From Hordeum vulgare subsp. vulgare (taxonomy: Eukaryota; Streptophyta; Magnoliopsida; Poales; Poaceae), in contig NC_058518.1 of assembly GCF_904849725.1 (NCBI RefSeq), positions 503,861,225 to 503,925,224 of the forward strand: a stretch of DNA of 64,000 nucleotides, read 5' to 3'. Shown one piece after another: positions 44,761-55,508 of this stretch. The notes beneath the pieces were generated by a model, which was given only the letters and a program-made list of their open reading frames with translations, was not told the DNA's origin and made no database searches. Positions within the stretch are counted from its first letter, which is position 1. Each line of letters starts with the position of its first letter. A program made the translations under genes and the position numbers.

Positions 44761-47135
44761 CTAAATTGAAGAAGAAAGAGAAGAAGCAAGAATAAAACAA
44801 GGGGAAGAAAAACAAGAAGGAGGATGAGGAGGAGGAGGAGGAGGGGAAGGGGAAGGAGAACGAGAAGGAGAAGGAGAAGAAGAAAAAAAAGAAGCGAAGA
44901 AGAAGGAGAAGAAGGAGGAGGAGAGAAGAAGAAGGAGAAGAAGGAGGGCTCCTTCTCCTTGTTCTCCTCCTTCTCCTTCTTCTTCTCTTCTTCTCCTCCT
45001 CCTTCTTCGTCTTCTCCTTCTCCTTCTCTTCTTCTTCTTCTTCCTTCTTTTCATTTCTCCTCTTCTCCTCTTCTCGGACCTAAATTAGCTAACTATGTCT
45101 TTTTGGAGGTAAATGGGCTAATTATGTCATTATAGAGGAAAACAAGCTAAGTATATAATATTAATGAGCTAACCAAGGTTCTTATGCCATTTTGAGCTTA
45201 AAATGTCTTTTAGGAGCTAAATTGGCTAATTATGTCATTGTTGGGGAAATTAAGGCAAGGAGAATATGAAAGAGGAGAAGAAAGAGGAGGAGGAGGAGAA
45301 GAAGAAGAAATAAAGAAGAAGGAGGAGGAGGAGGAGGAGGACTAGAAGGTCCTTGGCCTTCTCCTCCATCTCCTCCTCCTCCTCCTCCTCCTCCTTCTCT
45401 TCTTCTTCTTCTTCTTCTTTCTTTTCATTTTTTCTATTTCTTCTCCTCTTCCCCTCTTCTTGGAGCTAAATTAGCTAACTATATCTTTTTGGAGCTAAAT
45501 GGGCTAATTATCCCATTTTAGAGGAAAACAAGCTAAGTATATAATATTAATGAGCTAACCAAGGTTCTTATGCCATTTTGAGGTTATTATGTCATTTTGG
45601 AGCTAAATGGGCTAATTATGCCATTGTTGGGGAAATTAAGGCAAGGAGAATATGAAAGAGGAGAAGAAAGAGGAGGAGGAGGAGAAGAAGAAGAAATAAA
45701 GAAGAAGCGGGAGAAGGAGGAGGAGGAGGAGAAGGACTAGAAGGTCCTTGGCCTTCTCCTCCTTCTCCTCCTCCTCCTCCTCCTCTTCTTCTTGTTCTTT
45801 CTTTTCATTTTTCCTATTTCTTCTCCTCTTCTCCTCTTCTTGGATCTAAATTATCTAATTATGTCTTTTTGGAGCTAAATGGGCTAATTATCCCATTTTA
45901 GAGGAAAACAAGCTAAGTATATAATATTAATGAGCTAACCAAGGTTCTTATGCCATTTTGAGGTTATTATGGCATTTTGGAGCAAAATTGGCTAATTATG
46001 TCATTGTTGGGGAAATTAAGGCAAGGAGAATATGAAAGAGGAGAAGAAAGAGGAGGAGGAGGAGAATAAGAAGAAATAAAGAAGAAGGCGAGGAGAAGGA
46101 GGAGGAGGAGGAGAAGGACTAGAAGGTCCTTGGCCTTCTCCTCCTTCTCCTCCTCCTCCTCCTCCTCCTTCTTCTTCTCTTCTTCTTCTTCTTCTTCTTC
46201 TTTCTTTTCATTTTTCCTATTTCTTCTCCTCTTCTCCTCTTCTTGGAGCTAAATTAGCTAACTATGTGTTTTTGGAGCTAAATGGGCTAATTATCCCACT
46301 TTAGAGGAAAACAGGCTAAGTATATAATATTAATGAGCTAACCACGGTTCTTATGCCATTTTGAGGTTATTATGGCATTTTGAAGCTAAATGGGCTAATT
46401 ATGTCATTGTTGGGGGAAATTAAGGCAAGGAGAATATGAAAGAGGAGAAGAAAGAGGAGGAGGAGGAGAAGAAGAAGAAATAAAGAAGAAGGACGAGAAG
46501 GAGGAGGAGGAGGAGAAGGACTAGAATGTCCTTGGCCTTCTCCTCCTCCTCCTCCTCCTCCTTCTCCTTCTTCTCCTCCCCCTTCTTCTCCTTCTCCTTC
46601 TCTTCTCTTTCTCTTCTTCTTTTTGTTCTTCCTTTTCATTTCTCCTCTTCTCCTCTTCTTGGAGCTAAATTAGCTAAGTATGTCTTTTTGGAGCTAAATG
46701 GGCTAATTATCCCATTTTAGAGGAAAACAAGCTAAGTATATAATATTAATGAGCTAACCAAGGTTCTTATGCCATTTTTAGCTTATTATGGCATTTTGGT
46801 GGTAAATGGGCTAATTATGTCATTGTTGGCGAAATTAAGGCAAGGAGAATATGAAAGAGGAGAAGAAAGAGGAGGAGGAGGAGGAGAAGAAGAAGAAATA
46901 AAGAAGGAGGAGAAGGAGGAGGAGGAGGAGAAGGACTAGAAGGTCCTTGGCCTTCTCCTCCTTCTCCTCCTCCTCCTCCTTCTCTTCTTCTTCTTCTTCT
47001 TTCTTTTCATTTTTCCTATTTCTTCTCCTCTTCTCCTCTTCTTGGAGCTAAATTATCTAACTATGTCTTTTTGCAGCTAAATGGGCTAATTATGTCATTG
47101 TTGGGGAAATTTAAGGCAAGGAGAATATGAAAGAG
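44761..47135. repeat. Purine/pyrimidine hairpin array of CACTA E
   Basis: About six units of 375-420 bp. Each has a TTGGAGCTAAATTAGCTAACTA-type spacer, a GGCAAGGAGAATATGAAAGAGG lead-in, a (GGA/GAA)n block, a short AAGGTCCTTGGCCTT centre and a (CCT/CTT)n block. The centres at about 45350, 45745, 46132, 46530 and 46945 make near-perfect hairpins of 60-100 bp arms. Homologous in reverse to 19813-21535 of D. No gene. Confidence 0.92.
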
Positions 47136-47139
47136 GAGA

Positions 47140-47854
47140 ACAGAAACTTACCATAGTGGTCATCATGGAGGAGAAACACCTGGAGAAGGGTCGTGCGATG
47201 CCGCTCGGGAGTTATTCTTCAGAATAGATATTTTGCAATGTCTCAGTTAGCATGATGACACTCAAATATTAATACTAGTTTATAATGAAACTCACCGTGG
47301 CAATCGAAGAGAAGACGGGCATCGGCGAAGGGACTTGACCGCACTTTTCGCACAGACCGCGAAGAGTGGGTCGTATTAGTTAGTAATGAAACAGACATTA
47401 CACACATGATTAGGCTAATGTGAAAAAAAACTTACCACAAAAAGCTCGTACAGGACCCGTTAACCCGCCTCATTCCGGGACCTCTCCTCCTCAATCAATC
47501 ATGTCGTGGTCTGGTCCCTCTCATCAAGAGCAGCCTGACTTGCCAATCTCTCTTTCTCAAGAGCAGCCTGGCTGGCCAATCTCTCTTTCTCAAGAGAAGC
47601 CTGGTTTGCCAATCTCTCTTTCTGAAGAGCAGCCTGAAACACCATTCCTCGTTACCAAAGTAATGATCTATGGTGATACACATAATGAAATGGATGAAAG
47701 TGTTCTTAGTCTGTACAACTAACCTCGATGGCAAGATCGACTGGCCGTAGACGATGCATTATCTCAGGACAGCTGCTCGACTAGCGCGCCTTGATACCCG
47801 ACCAGCACCTCTCCAAGTGCGCAATGCCGCCGACGAAGAAGAACCCACGGGTGG
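47140..47854 (-). pseudogene. CACTA E ORF1, 3' exons
   Basis: On the minus strand these exons match D ORF1: the start-exon piece (47854-47795), then directly the last part of the Transposase_24 exon (47790-47725), a coiled-coil exon (about 47650-47475) and two short C-terminal exons. The D segment from about 14450 to 16165 is missing, so the transposase_24 core is deleted. The coiled-coil exon carries four QAALEKERLAS-type repeats against three in D, and in-frame stops near its end. The TAG just before the exon end is shared with D. Confidence 0.65.
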
Positions 47855-48363
47855 TGTCGTGGTTTTGTCACGACAGATGTCCTCGTGAAAGGACTTAGTA
47901 TTGGAGCCATCGCACCTTGGTGGCGACTCAAAGGGGTTGAATGGGAGTGAGACGGCGATTTACCCAGGTTCGGCCCCTCGTGAGAAGGTAAAAGCCTACG
48001 TCCTGCTTTGTGTTGTATTGATGGAGTTTCGATTACAAGGAGGGCGTAACTCGCCAGACCTAGCACTCGATGATTTCTAACCTGCCCTCTTCTTCCCTGG
48101 GACTCTCCTTTATATACAGGTCAAGTCCTTAGGGTTTACAAGGATCTTTTCCTTTACACAAATCATGACTCTTGCGATCTCTAAATCACCCTCATTCCAA
48201 GGCTTGGAGACCTCCTCTATTACGGACTCCTTCCGAAAGTCACAAACCGCCATACCACTTTCGGCCTTACCAGGCCAAGGCCCCAACCACATTTTAGATG
48301 AGTCGCCAGCTTTGGTGACCCGGCCCAACTAGGGCGGGTTATCAACAGATAATATCCCCAACA
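47855..48363 (-). repeat. 3' LTR of Gypsy F (509 bp)
   Basis: It begins TGTCGTGGTTTTG and ends CCCCAACA. The same length as the right LTR, differing by scattered substitutions. TATA motif (minus strand CTGTATATAAAGG) at about 48108-48120. Confidence 0.95.
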
Positions 48364-49478
48364 TTAGGCCCCAGATTGACTTGAATTTCCTTCACGCCAA
48401 TATCCTTACTTAGTTTAGGGGCGATTCATCTTCACTCTTCTTATGCACCATGCACTCAAACCGCCATTTGTTGCGGAAAACTTGAGTCGCCGAACCACTT
48501 CTTGTTGGCACCTCCCTTGAATCCCGGAAAAGATAACGACGTAATCCCCAACGGATCCTTTGACATCGTTATCCCAAAAAATTCGGGGCGCCTTCATGCC
48601 GAATCTTTATCTTTTCGCAGTCCCGCTCATGGCGCCTCGATCCTAGCGCCCAACCTGATAAATAGGCGGGAGGAAGGGACTGGGCGCATTTCACCTACCC
48701 GTCTTGTCGCCCTTCTCTCCCCCACTATCGCAGCGAAAATCTCATCGCCACCCGAGAGTTCCGCCACCGCCCGAAGTCCTCGTCGCCATTCGAAAGCTTC
48801 GGTGCTGCCTGAAGACTTCATCGCCACCGAACACCTCGTCGTGGCCGAGCAGTTCGTCACTGTCGAACGCCTCGCCGCCGTCGAGCACCTTGTCGCCGCC
48901 GAACACCTCGTCGACGTCGAACATCTCGTCGCCACCCGAGGTTTTCGCATCCGTCCAAGACCTTCATCACCGTCCGCGCAACACCCGCGGCGAACCCTTC
49001 TTCGGCCATTTCCAGCCATATCCACCAGGTTAGCTTCCGCCATTTAAAAGCAGATCCAAGTTCTTTCCAGGTTCATACCTACTGTTTTCTTGGTATCTCC
49101 CGAATGGCTTTATTTGTTCCTGATTAGTTGGCGGTGATGATGGCGAGCGCAACAATGTCTTACATACCTCCATTTGTTCATCCTTTACTTGCATACTTAG
49201 AGTAGGGCTTCACCAAATCAACAGTACTGTCCCCACTTCAGTCGCAAGTTGTTATATCTAGTCATTTTCCGCATTTATTTCCGTGTGCCTGGTAGATCCA
49301 TAATCTATCGCTCATCAAATGAAATATGTTTGTAGTCTCATACTTCACCATTTTGACAAACACTACTAATGCCCTGAAACACCACTCCCTTAAATAGCAA
49401 GAGTTTCATAAGTCGCCCTGGCAACCTGACCCGGACCTTCATTGGCGGGTCAAAAAAACCCCTCAGCCATCAGGCAAA
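48364..49478 (+). other. Upstream region of the extra gene in Gypsy F, with minisatellite
   Basis: Between the LTR and the first exon. It contains a degenerate repeat of CGAACACCTCGTCGCCGCC at 48775-48945, open in one frame (48502-49047) as EHLVAAEHLVDVEHLV-type repeats. It could be the promoter and leader of the plus-strand gene, or its first, poorly conserved exon. Positions 49050-49478 are AT-richer with no clear feature. Confidence 0.4.
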
Positions 49479-52400
49479 TTGTTTGGCGAGTTAAACCAAC
49501 TTGTTTCACCATTTCCAGTAGATGCTTGGCATGTCAATTCACCCGTAATTTTATCCCTTTGTAGCATGGGCGCTGTTTTCAAAAGTGACTGGCTCCCAAC
49601 CAAGGTCAATGATGCCATACTTAACAACTATGTGAAAACCGGGAATCTGGACCCTCAAGAGGTTATTGGTTGGCGTACCGGGTTACGAGAAGAAGTCCCC
49701 AATCCCAAGGAAGGGGAGATAGTTGTTTTTGTTGAACACCTTGAGCGGGGCTTTAAACCGCCTGGATCGAAATTCATCAGAGACGCCATGACTTTTATGA
49801 ATGTCCGCCTCCAAGACCTAGGGCCCAACTCAATAAGCAATCTATGCCAGTTCCAGGTGTTTTGTGAGGCTTACTTGCAGATGGAACCCTCAGTTCCCTT
49901 ATTCTGGTACTTCTTCCACTTGAATCGCCAAACAGAATTTCACAATGGCCCCAGCCTGGAGCTTGGTGGTGTCAACGTTCAGCGTCGCAGGGATAGCTCA
50001 TTCCTGTCACTCGCCATGCCAAGCCATCCCAAAGGCTGGGGCGAGTCTTGGTTCTACTGCCAAGAGACTTCGCCTGAAGGCGAGAACAAACTTCTGGGTT
50101 ACAGGGAAGATCGCCTACCAACAAATTTCAAACTTCCAGACAAGCTCACCGAAGAGGAGGAGTCAAACTTTATCCCAGTTTTGTCCGAGTTAAGATCTTT
50201 GACAAACAACGGCCTTACTGGGGTTGACTTGATCCGCTGCTGGGTCGAATAGCGTATCCTTCCTTTGAGTCACCGGGACGGGTTAATGTGTGAATTCGAC
50301 GGCACCCTAAACCATCCTCAGTGGTACTTCCACATGGCTCTGACGAAAAATGATATTGTAACCATGATCAAGAAGTTGACCGGTGAACCCGCGGCGAAAT
50401 GCGGCCAAATAGGTCTTAAACCTTTCTGCAAGATTAACCCGGCACCAAAGGTAAATAACTTAACCCGCCTTTTTGTTTTTTATTCCTTACATCTTATCTG
50501 AACTATGACCTCTTATAAAATATGCCATTTCAGAAAGGTGCTAAATTTTGGTCCAAGAAGCCAAAAAGCCAGCCATGAAGCAAGCTAGGCCGCCTCCAAA
50601 GAAGAAATCCAAGGGCAAGGGAAAAGCTACCGTTACCGAGCCATTTGAAGCCGATGAATCCCAAGTCGGCGACGTACTTTCGGAGGTAACAAATCCATCC
50701 TCTTTTAACTCGCCATCTGTTACGGATCATTTTGTGTTTACACCTCTGTATCTCTTGTGTAGAATGAAGACAATGAAAGCCAGGAGGATTCTGTAGAGGT
50801 AATTTATGTTTCCTCCGACTCATCTCCTTCTCCACCTAAGCCGGCCAGGCGAATTTGTGGGAAAGTTCCCCTCTCACACCCAAATGCTTGTTTGGATCCA
50901 AATTTCCTTCTGAAGAAAGCACAACACGCCTCAAATTGGAAAACTCTAAGTCATTCTGGAGACCTGGTGTCCGGGTTACCAACAAGAAATAAGAAAAGGC
51001 AAAATGAGGTAGCTTTTAATAACACTTCTTCAAGTCCTTTTGGATCTCGTTTGTAACTTGCTCATATCTTTGAAGTATGATTTTTTGCAGAGTTCTCCTC
51101 CCACATCTGGCGACTCAGTGATGTCGGCACTTCCACCGATGATCCGCGTCCCTGGGTAGGCCTTTGATAATATTTACCTTTAGTCTGATGGTGATAATAT
51201 CCATTCCTTTAAATGCACCCTCTTCTCCTTTCAGAGCACAGGCGAAGAAAAGGGAAACTGGCGGGTCAACTCCCATTACAACTTCGGAGCCTATCGAAAA
51301 ATCGGCGCCGATCCAGGATAACCCGGACCAAGACAAACCTGAACACCAAGTGGATCTCCCCAGCTCACCCAAGGAAACCATGGTAGCGCCTAACCCGCCA
51401 AGTCCATTGACAACAACAGAAGACCCGGACGCTGTAGTTATCACCGGTACCCGCTTCTCTAAACTGGCCACAGCGGTTTTATCGAAGCATGTATCATCAT
51501 CAGCTCAACCTGTTTTTGAGCATGAGCTTTCCAAGGCTAAGCTCTCCCAATATGAGAATCTCGAATTCAAAGAACTTTGCTCTGGCTTTGCAAGTCGCCT
51601 GGAGGCGAGTTATGAGATGGAGAAGAGCCTGCTTCGAATGCTGAAGAACAAACATGAGGTACGTTTTGTTGTACACTATATTATCCTCATTAACCCCCAA
51701 GGGCCGGGTCATAAGTAAAAGATGAGCCGGGTCTTGATAATTGAAAACATTTCGACCTGTAACCCCCAAGGGCCGGGTCATCAGTAAAAAGATGAGCCAG
51801 GTCTTGAAAAATTGAAAAACTTTCGACCTGTAACCCCCAAGGGCCGGGTCATCACCAAAAAGATGAGCCGGGTCTTGATAATTGAAAAACTTTCGACCTG
51901 TAACCCCCAAGGCCGGGTCATCAGTATAAAGATGAGTCGGGTCTTGATAATTGAAAAACTTTCGACCTATAACCCCCAAGGGCCGGGTCATTAGTAAAAA
52001 GATGAGCCGGGTCTTGATACTGTATAATTTTGTTTAAAAAATTATACATTAGCCCCCAAGTGTCAGGGATGTTGCTTGCAATAATTCTGAGACTTGCCCC
52101 TTAACCATATATTTCAACAGGAATCACTTAACCAAACCAAATCAGCACTTGGCGATTTGAGGAAAAGTTTAACCGATCAGCAAGATGCCCGGGAAAAATC
52201 AGAAGAGAAGTATCAACTGATCTTGTCTGAGATGGAGAAGTTAAAAGCCGACTTAAAAAGGGCTCAAGCTGATCAAGATGCCTTGATAAAGCAAGCAGAA
52301 AAAGCTGAAGCCAAGTTGGATACTGTGCAACAAGAGCTGTCCGGCTTAAAGCGACATATCTCCAACATGGCGCAAGCTGTCTTTGGTAAAAACCAACTCT

Positions 52401-53091
52401 TGATCTTTGTAAACAAATAACTTTGTATAAATCGCTGACTATCATTGCCTTTTATACAGGTCCGAGAGCCGCCAACCTTCAGGATCATTGCGTCCTGATG
52501 TTGAAGGCGATTTACACACTGACGGAGCAGCTGTATACGGGAAGTGTGTTGACCGCGAAAGCAGTGATGGGAGCCAAGGAGCCTATAACATCAATAAAGA
52601 AGATGCTTGGATGCTTATCCACTCTTCCTCCTCAAATTGGCGAGTTAACTCTATCAGCCGCCCGGAAAGGAGCACTGACGACATTCAGTCGGTGCTTAGC
52701 ATATGCTCCAGAAATAAACCTAGAAGAAGTAGCGGCAGGCTTTCCTCAGCTCAAGGATGACGGGTCAGAATTTGCTGAAGAGGACTACCAGCGTGTTGTT
52801 AAAGACTCCCGTTTGGCAGCGACTCAGCTTGCTGCAAGCTTGGATTTATCAAAATACCAAGACGCTTATGATGACAAAAACAAGAGGGTTAACCCACCAA
52901 CCTTTGTGACGACCAGCTTAACTCCGCGTCGACCCAAGAATCCTTTTGACTTGGAGGCGGATCTCTCATCAGTGTTGAACGATGAAGATGAATTCGCCGC
53001 ATTATCCAAGTGCAACTGGGTACTGGGCGACATGCAAATTGAAGTCGGCGAAAGCTCGCAGCAAGCTGATCCAAGGACATCCGCAGAATGA
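49479..53091 (+). pseudogene. Extra antisense gene of Gypsy F (PF04195-like), seven exons
   Basis: Exons: 49479-50450, 50534-50685, 50763-51009, 51091-51155, 51234-51658, 52121-52385 and 52460-53091, all with GT/AG borders. The first exon has a domain like Pfam PF04195 (putative gypsy-type transposon): VPNPKEGEIVVFVEHLERGF, PPGSKFIRDAMTFMNVRLQDLGPNS, FQVFCEAYLQMEPSVPLFWYFF and WGESWFYC. Middle exons are basic (KKKSKGKGKA), then Ser/Pro-rich. Exon six is a coiled coil (EEKYQLILSEMEKLKADLKRAQADQDAL). The last exon is helical and ends at TGA 53089. Breaks are a TAG at 50250 and a frameshift at an A-run near 50567. It converges on gag-pol. Function unknown. Confidence 0.72.
51691..52025. repeat. 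70 bp tandem repeat in intron 5 of the extra gene
   Basis: Five copies starting TAACCCCCAAGGGCCGGGTC at 51691, 51760, 51831, 51901 and 51970. A sixth degenerate start (AGCCCCCAAGTG) lies near 52053. They contain CCGGGTCTTGATAATTG and lie wholly in the intron. Confidence 0.9.
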
Positions 53092-54180
53092 CACTTCATA
53101 GATTTGGCCATGAGAGCCATGTAATAAATTTCTTTAGGAATCAAAATACTGCTTCTTTGATATCGCAAAAAATCCTTATGTCGCCCTTAAGGCGTTTTGA
53201 AATGCTTGATCCGCCATTTGAGGCATTATTATGATACTTGACCCGCCACTGAGGCGTTTTCATGATGCTTGATCCGCCATAGCTAGAGTAACTTTGATCA
53301 TCAACCTGTTTTAAGCTTGAAAACATATATCAAACCATCTCAGTGAGTAATGGGAGATAAAAGATAGCAATCGTCCCAAGATATTTTGAGGCGAGTCAGA
53401 AAAAAGTCTGAAAAACCTCGTGGCAGTGCCAGGGAGGTAAAAAATAGCAATTTCATCGGCTCATCAGGTCGCGACAGGATAGGGCGAGTTAAACAAACTC
53501 AAGCGCCACCCAAGGGAGACTTTTGTATCAATAGCTCAAGTGTTTAGACCGGCTGATCAGGCACAAGTCAATCTTCAGTGAAGCAGGTTCAATGAACCAA
53601 TGGTTTCTCTATTTTCCATGTGAGGCGCTTGCCGGTACCAGACATGTTTTAACCGAGGCAAGTTCAGGATCCATGAGCGGAATAACTTGCCAAGAGTTCA
53701 TGGGTCCATATGGCGATTCGGCCCACACACAGTCCAGTATAACCATTTGTGATGCGGTAATTTTTCGCAGGCCAAATGGGTAGTAAGGCTGATCTCCGTG
53801 AGAGGAAGCCCCCAAGTGACCTATGATTAAGAGAAATACCGTCGTAGGATTGTAGAAGCGTATACGCTATTACCACAAAACGACTTGGGAACACGCTGTC
53901 CCCAAGTAAGTCGGTCTAATCCACAGAATCATATAAGGCGCCTATGTTTGAATCGTGCGCTTGTGGCGACTTCGATCCTCTTTGGCTTATCGATACCCAG
54001 TTTGTGATAAGCGCATCGTGGCGACTTAAGCTCTTTGGTATAGATAGCGTCCATGTTTGGGTGACTTGTTGATGAAAGAATAAAGATCCATACCTTTCAA
54101 TAAGATGAATTAGCAGGAAAGCCCCCAAGTCGGGAGGCGTTTTAATTTTATTGCTTTATAAGAAATGAAAAAACCACAAA
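53092..54180. other. Non-coding region between the two convergent genes of Gypsy F
   Basis: A 40-45 bp repeat of CTTGATCCGCCAT/GAGGCGTTTT occurs three times at 53180-53285, just after the extra gene. The rest has no ORF with a recognisable domain. Both transcription units should terminate here. Confidence 0.5.
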
Positions 54181-55508
54181 ACGTAGAGCTTAATAGCTCA
54201 AGTGTAATAAGGCCGCAAGTGGGCAATATTCCAGGGGCGAGTCGACTCAGCCTCCGTGGTTGGCCGGTTAGGCCGGAGATCCACCAGATAGTAAGACCCG
54301 TTGCGAAGATTTTTGCTGACGACGAACAGTCCTTCCCACTGTGGTGATAACTTATGCATGCAGTGCGATCTTGTATCAGCCGAAGCACTAAGTCGCCTTC
54401 CTGAAAGGTTCGGATCTTGACCCGGCGGCTGTGATAACGCTGTAAGTCCTGCTCATAGATGGTCGATCGGGTTGCAGCCAAATCACACGCTTCCTCTAAG
54501 GCGTCCAAAGAGTCTTGACGCGCCAGTTCGTTGTCCTGTTCCACATAAGTGGCGACTCTAGGCAAGTCATGCCTCATGTCAGTGGGAAGAACAACTTCTG
54601 CTCCATAGACCAGAAAGAAAGGGGTAAAACCCGTAGACCGGTTCGGGGTGGTCCGGCTGCTCCATAGCACCGAAGGCAACTCCTCAACCCAACACCTCGG
54701 GGTTCTTTCCAAGGGAACCATGAGTCGGGGCTTGATTCCCCGTAAAAATTTCCTGGTTCGCCCGCTCCGCCTGTCCATTAGATTGTGGGTGAGCAACCGC
54801 AGAAACATCAAGCCGGATGTGCTCTCGATGGCAAAACTCCTGCATCGCCCCTTGAGACAGATTAGTGCCATTATCAGTAATGATACTGTGCGGATATCCG
54901 AACCGGAAGATCAATTTCTTCAAGAATTTGACCGTTGTCTCCGCATCGCAAGCTCCAACAGGCTCTGCCTCAAGCCACTTGGTGAATTTATCAACCGCCA
55001 CCAGCAAATGGGTTTTCTTGTTGGATGACATCTTAAAGGGGCCAACCATGTCTAACCCCCAGACCGCGAAAGGCCAAGTGATGGGAATCATCCTTAGTTC
55101 TTGAGCCGACACATGAGCCTGTCGCCCATAACGCTGGCATCCATCGCATCGACGAACTATTTTTTCTGCATCTGCATGAGCCGTCAACCAAGAGAAACCA
55201 TGACAGAACGCCTTTGAAACCAAAGAACGTGACCCGGCGTGATGCTCACAATCTCCGGAATGAATGTCATTTAGAATTATGCACCCTTCTTTGGAGGAAA
55301 CACATCTTTGAAAAACCCCAGAGGTACTTCGCTTATATAGTTCGCCGTTGATGATCACCATGGATTTGCTTCGCCGAACAATTTGGCGGGCCAATACTTC
55401 ATCTGTAGGTAACTCGCCTCGGGCGAGATAGGCCAGATACGGAAGAACCCAATCCGGCGTAATGTGGAGAGCCGCCATGAACTGGGACTCAGGATCTGGT
55501 ATCGCCAA
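54181..55508 (-). pseudogene. Gypsy F integrase
   Basis: The minus strand has a zinc-binding region with HADAEKIVRRCDGCQRYGRQ. The catalytic core follows: WGLDMVGPF and DKFTKWLEAEP for the first Asp, IITDNGTNLS for the second, and HPQSNGQAERANQ for the Glu. A frame change at about 54730 separates the core from the C-terminal part (WSSRTTPNRSTGFTPFFLVYGAEVVLP, YHSRRVKIRTFQEGDLVLR). It would insert the cDNA into chromosomes. No chromodomain is seen. Confidence 0.88.

Noticed and set aside
47420..47722. Plus-strand ORF rich in EQPGLPISLSQ repeats
   Set aside because: It is the antisense of the coiled-coil exon of CACTA E ORF1.
51690..52025. CRISPR-like array of five repeats
   Set aside because: The repeats are adjacent 70 bp units with no unique spacers, in a plant retrotransposon intron; it is a minisatellite.
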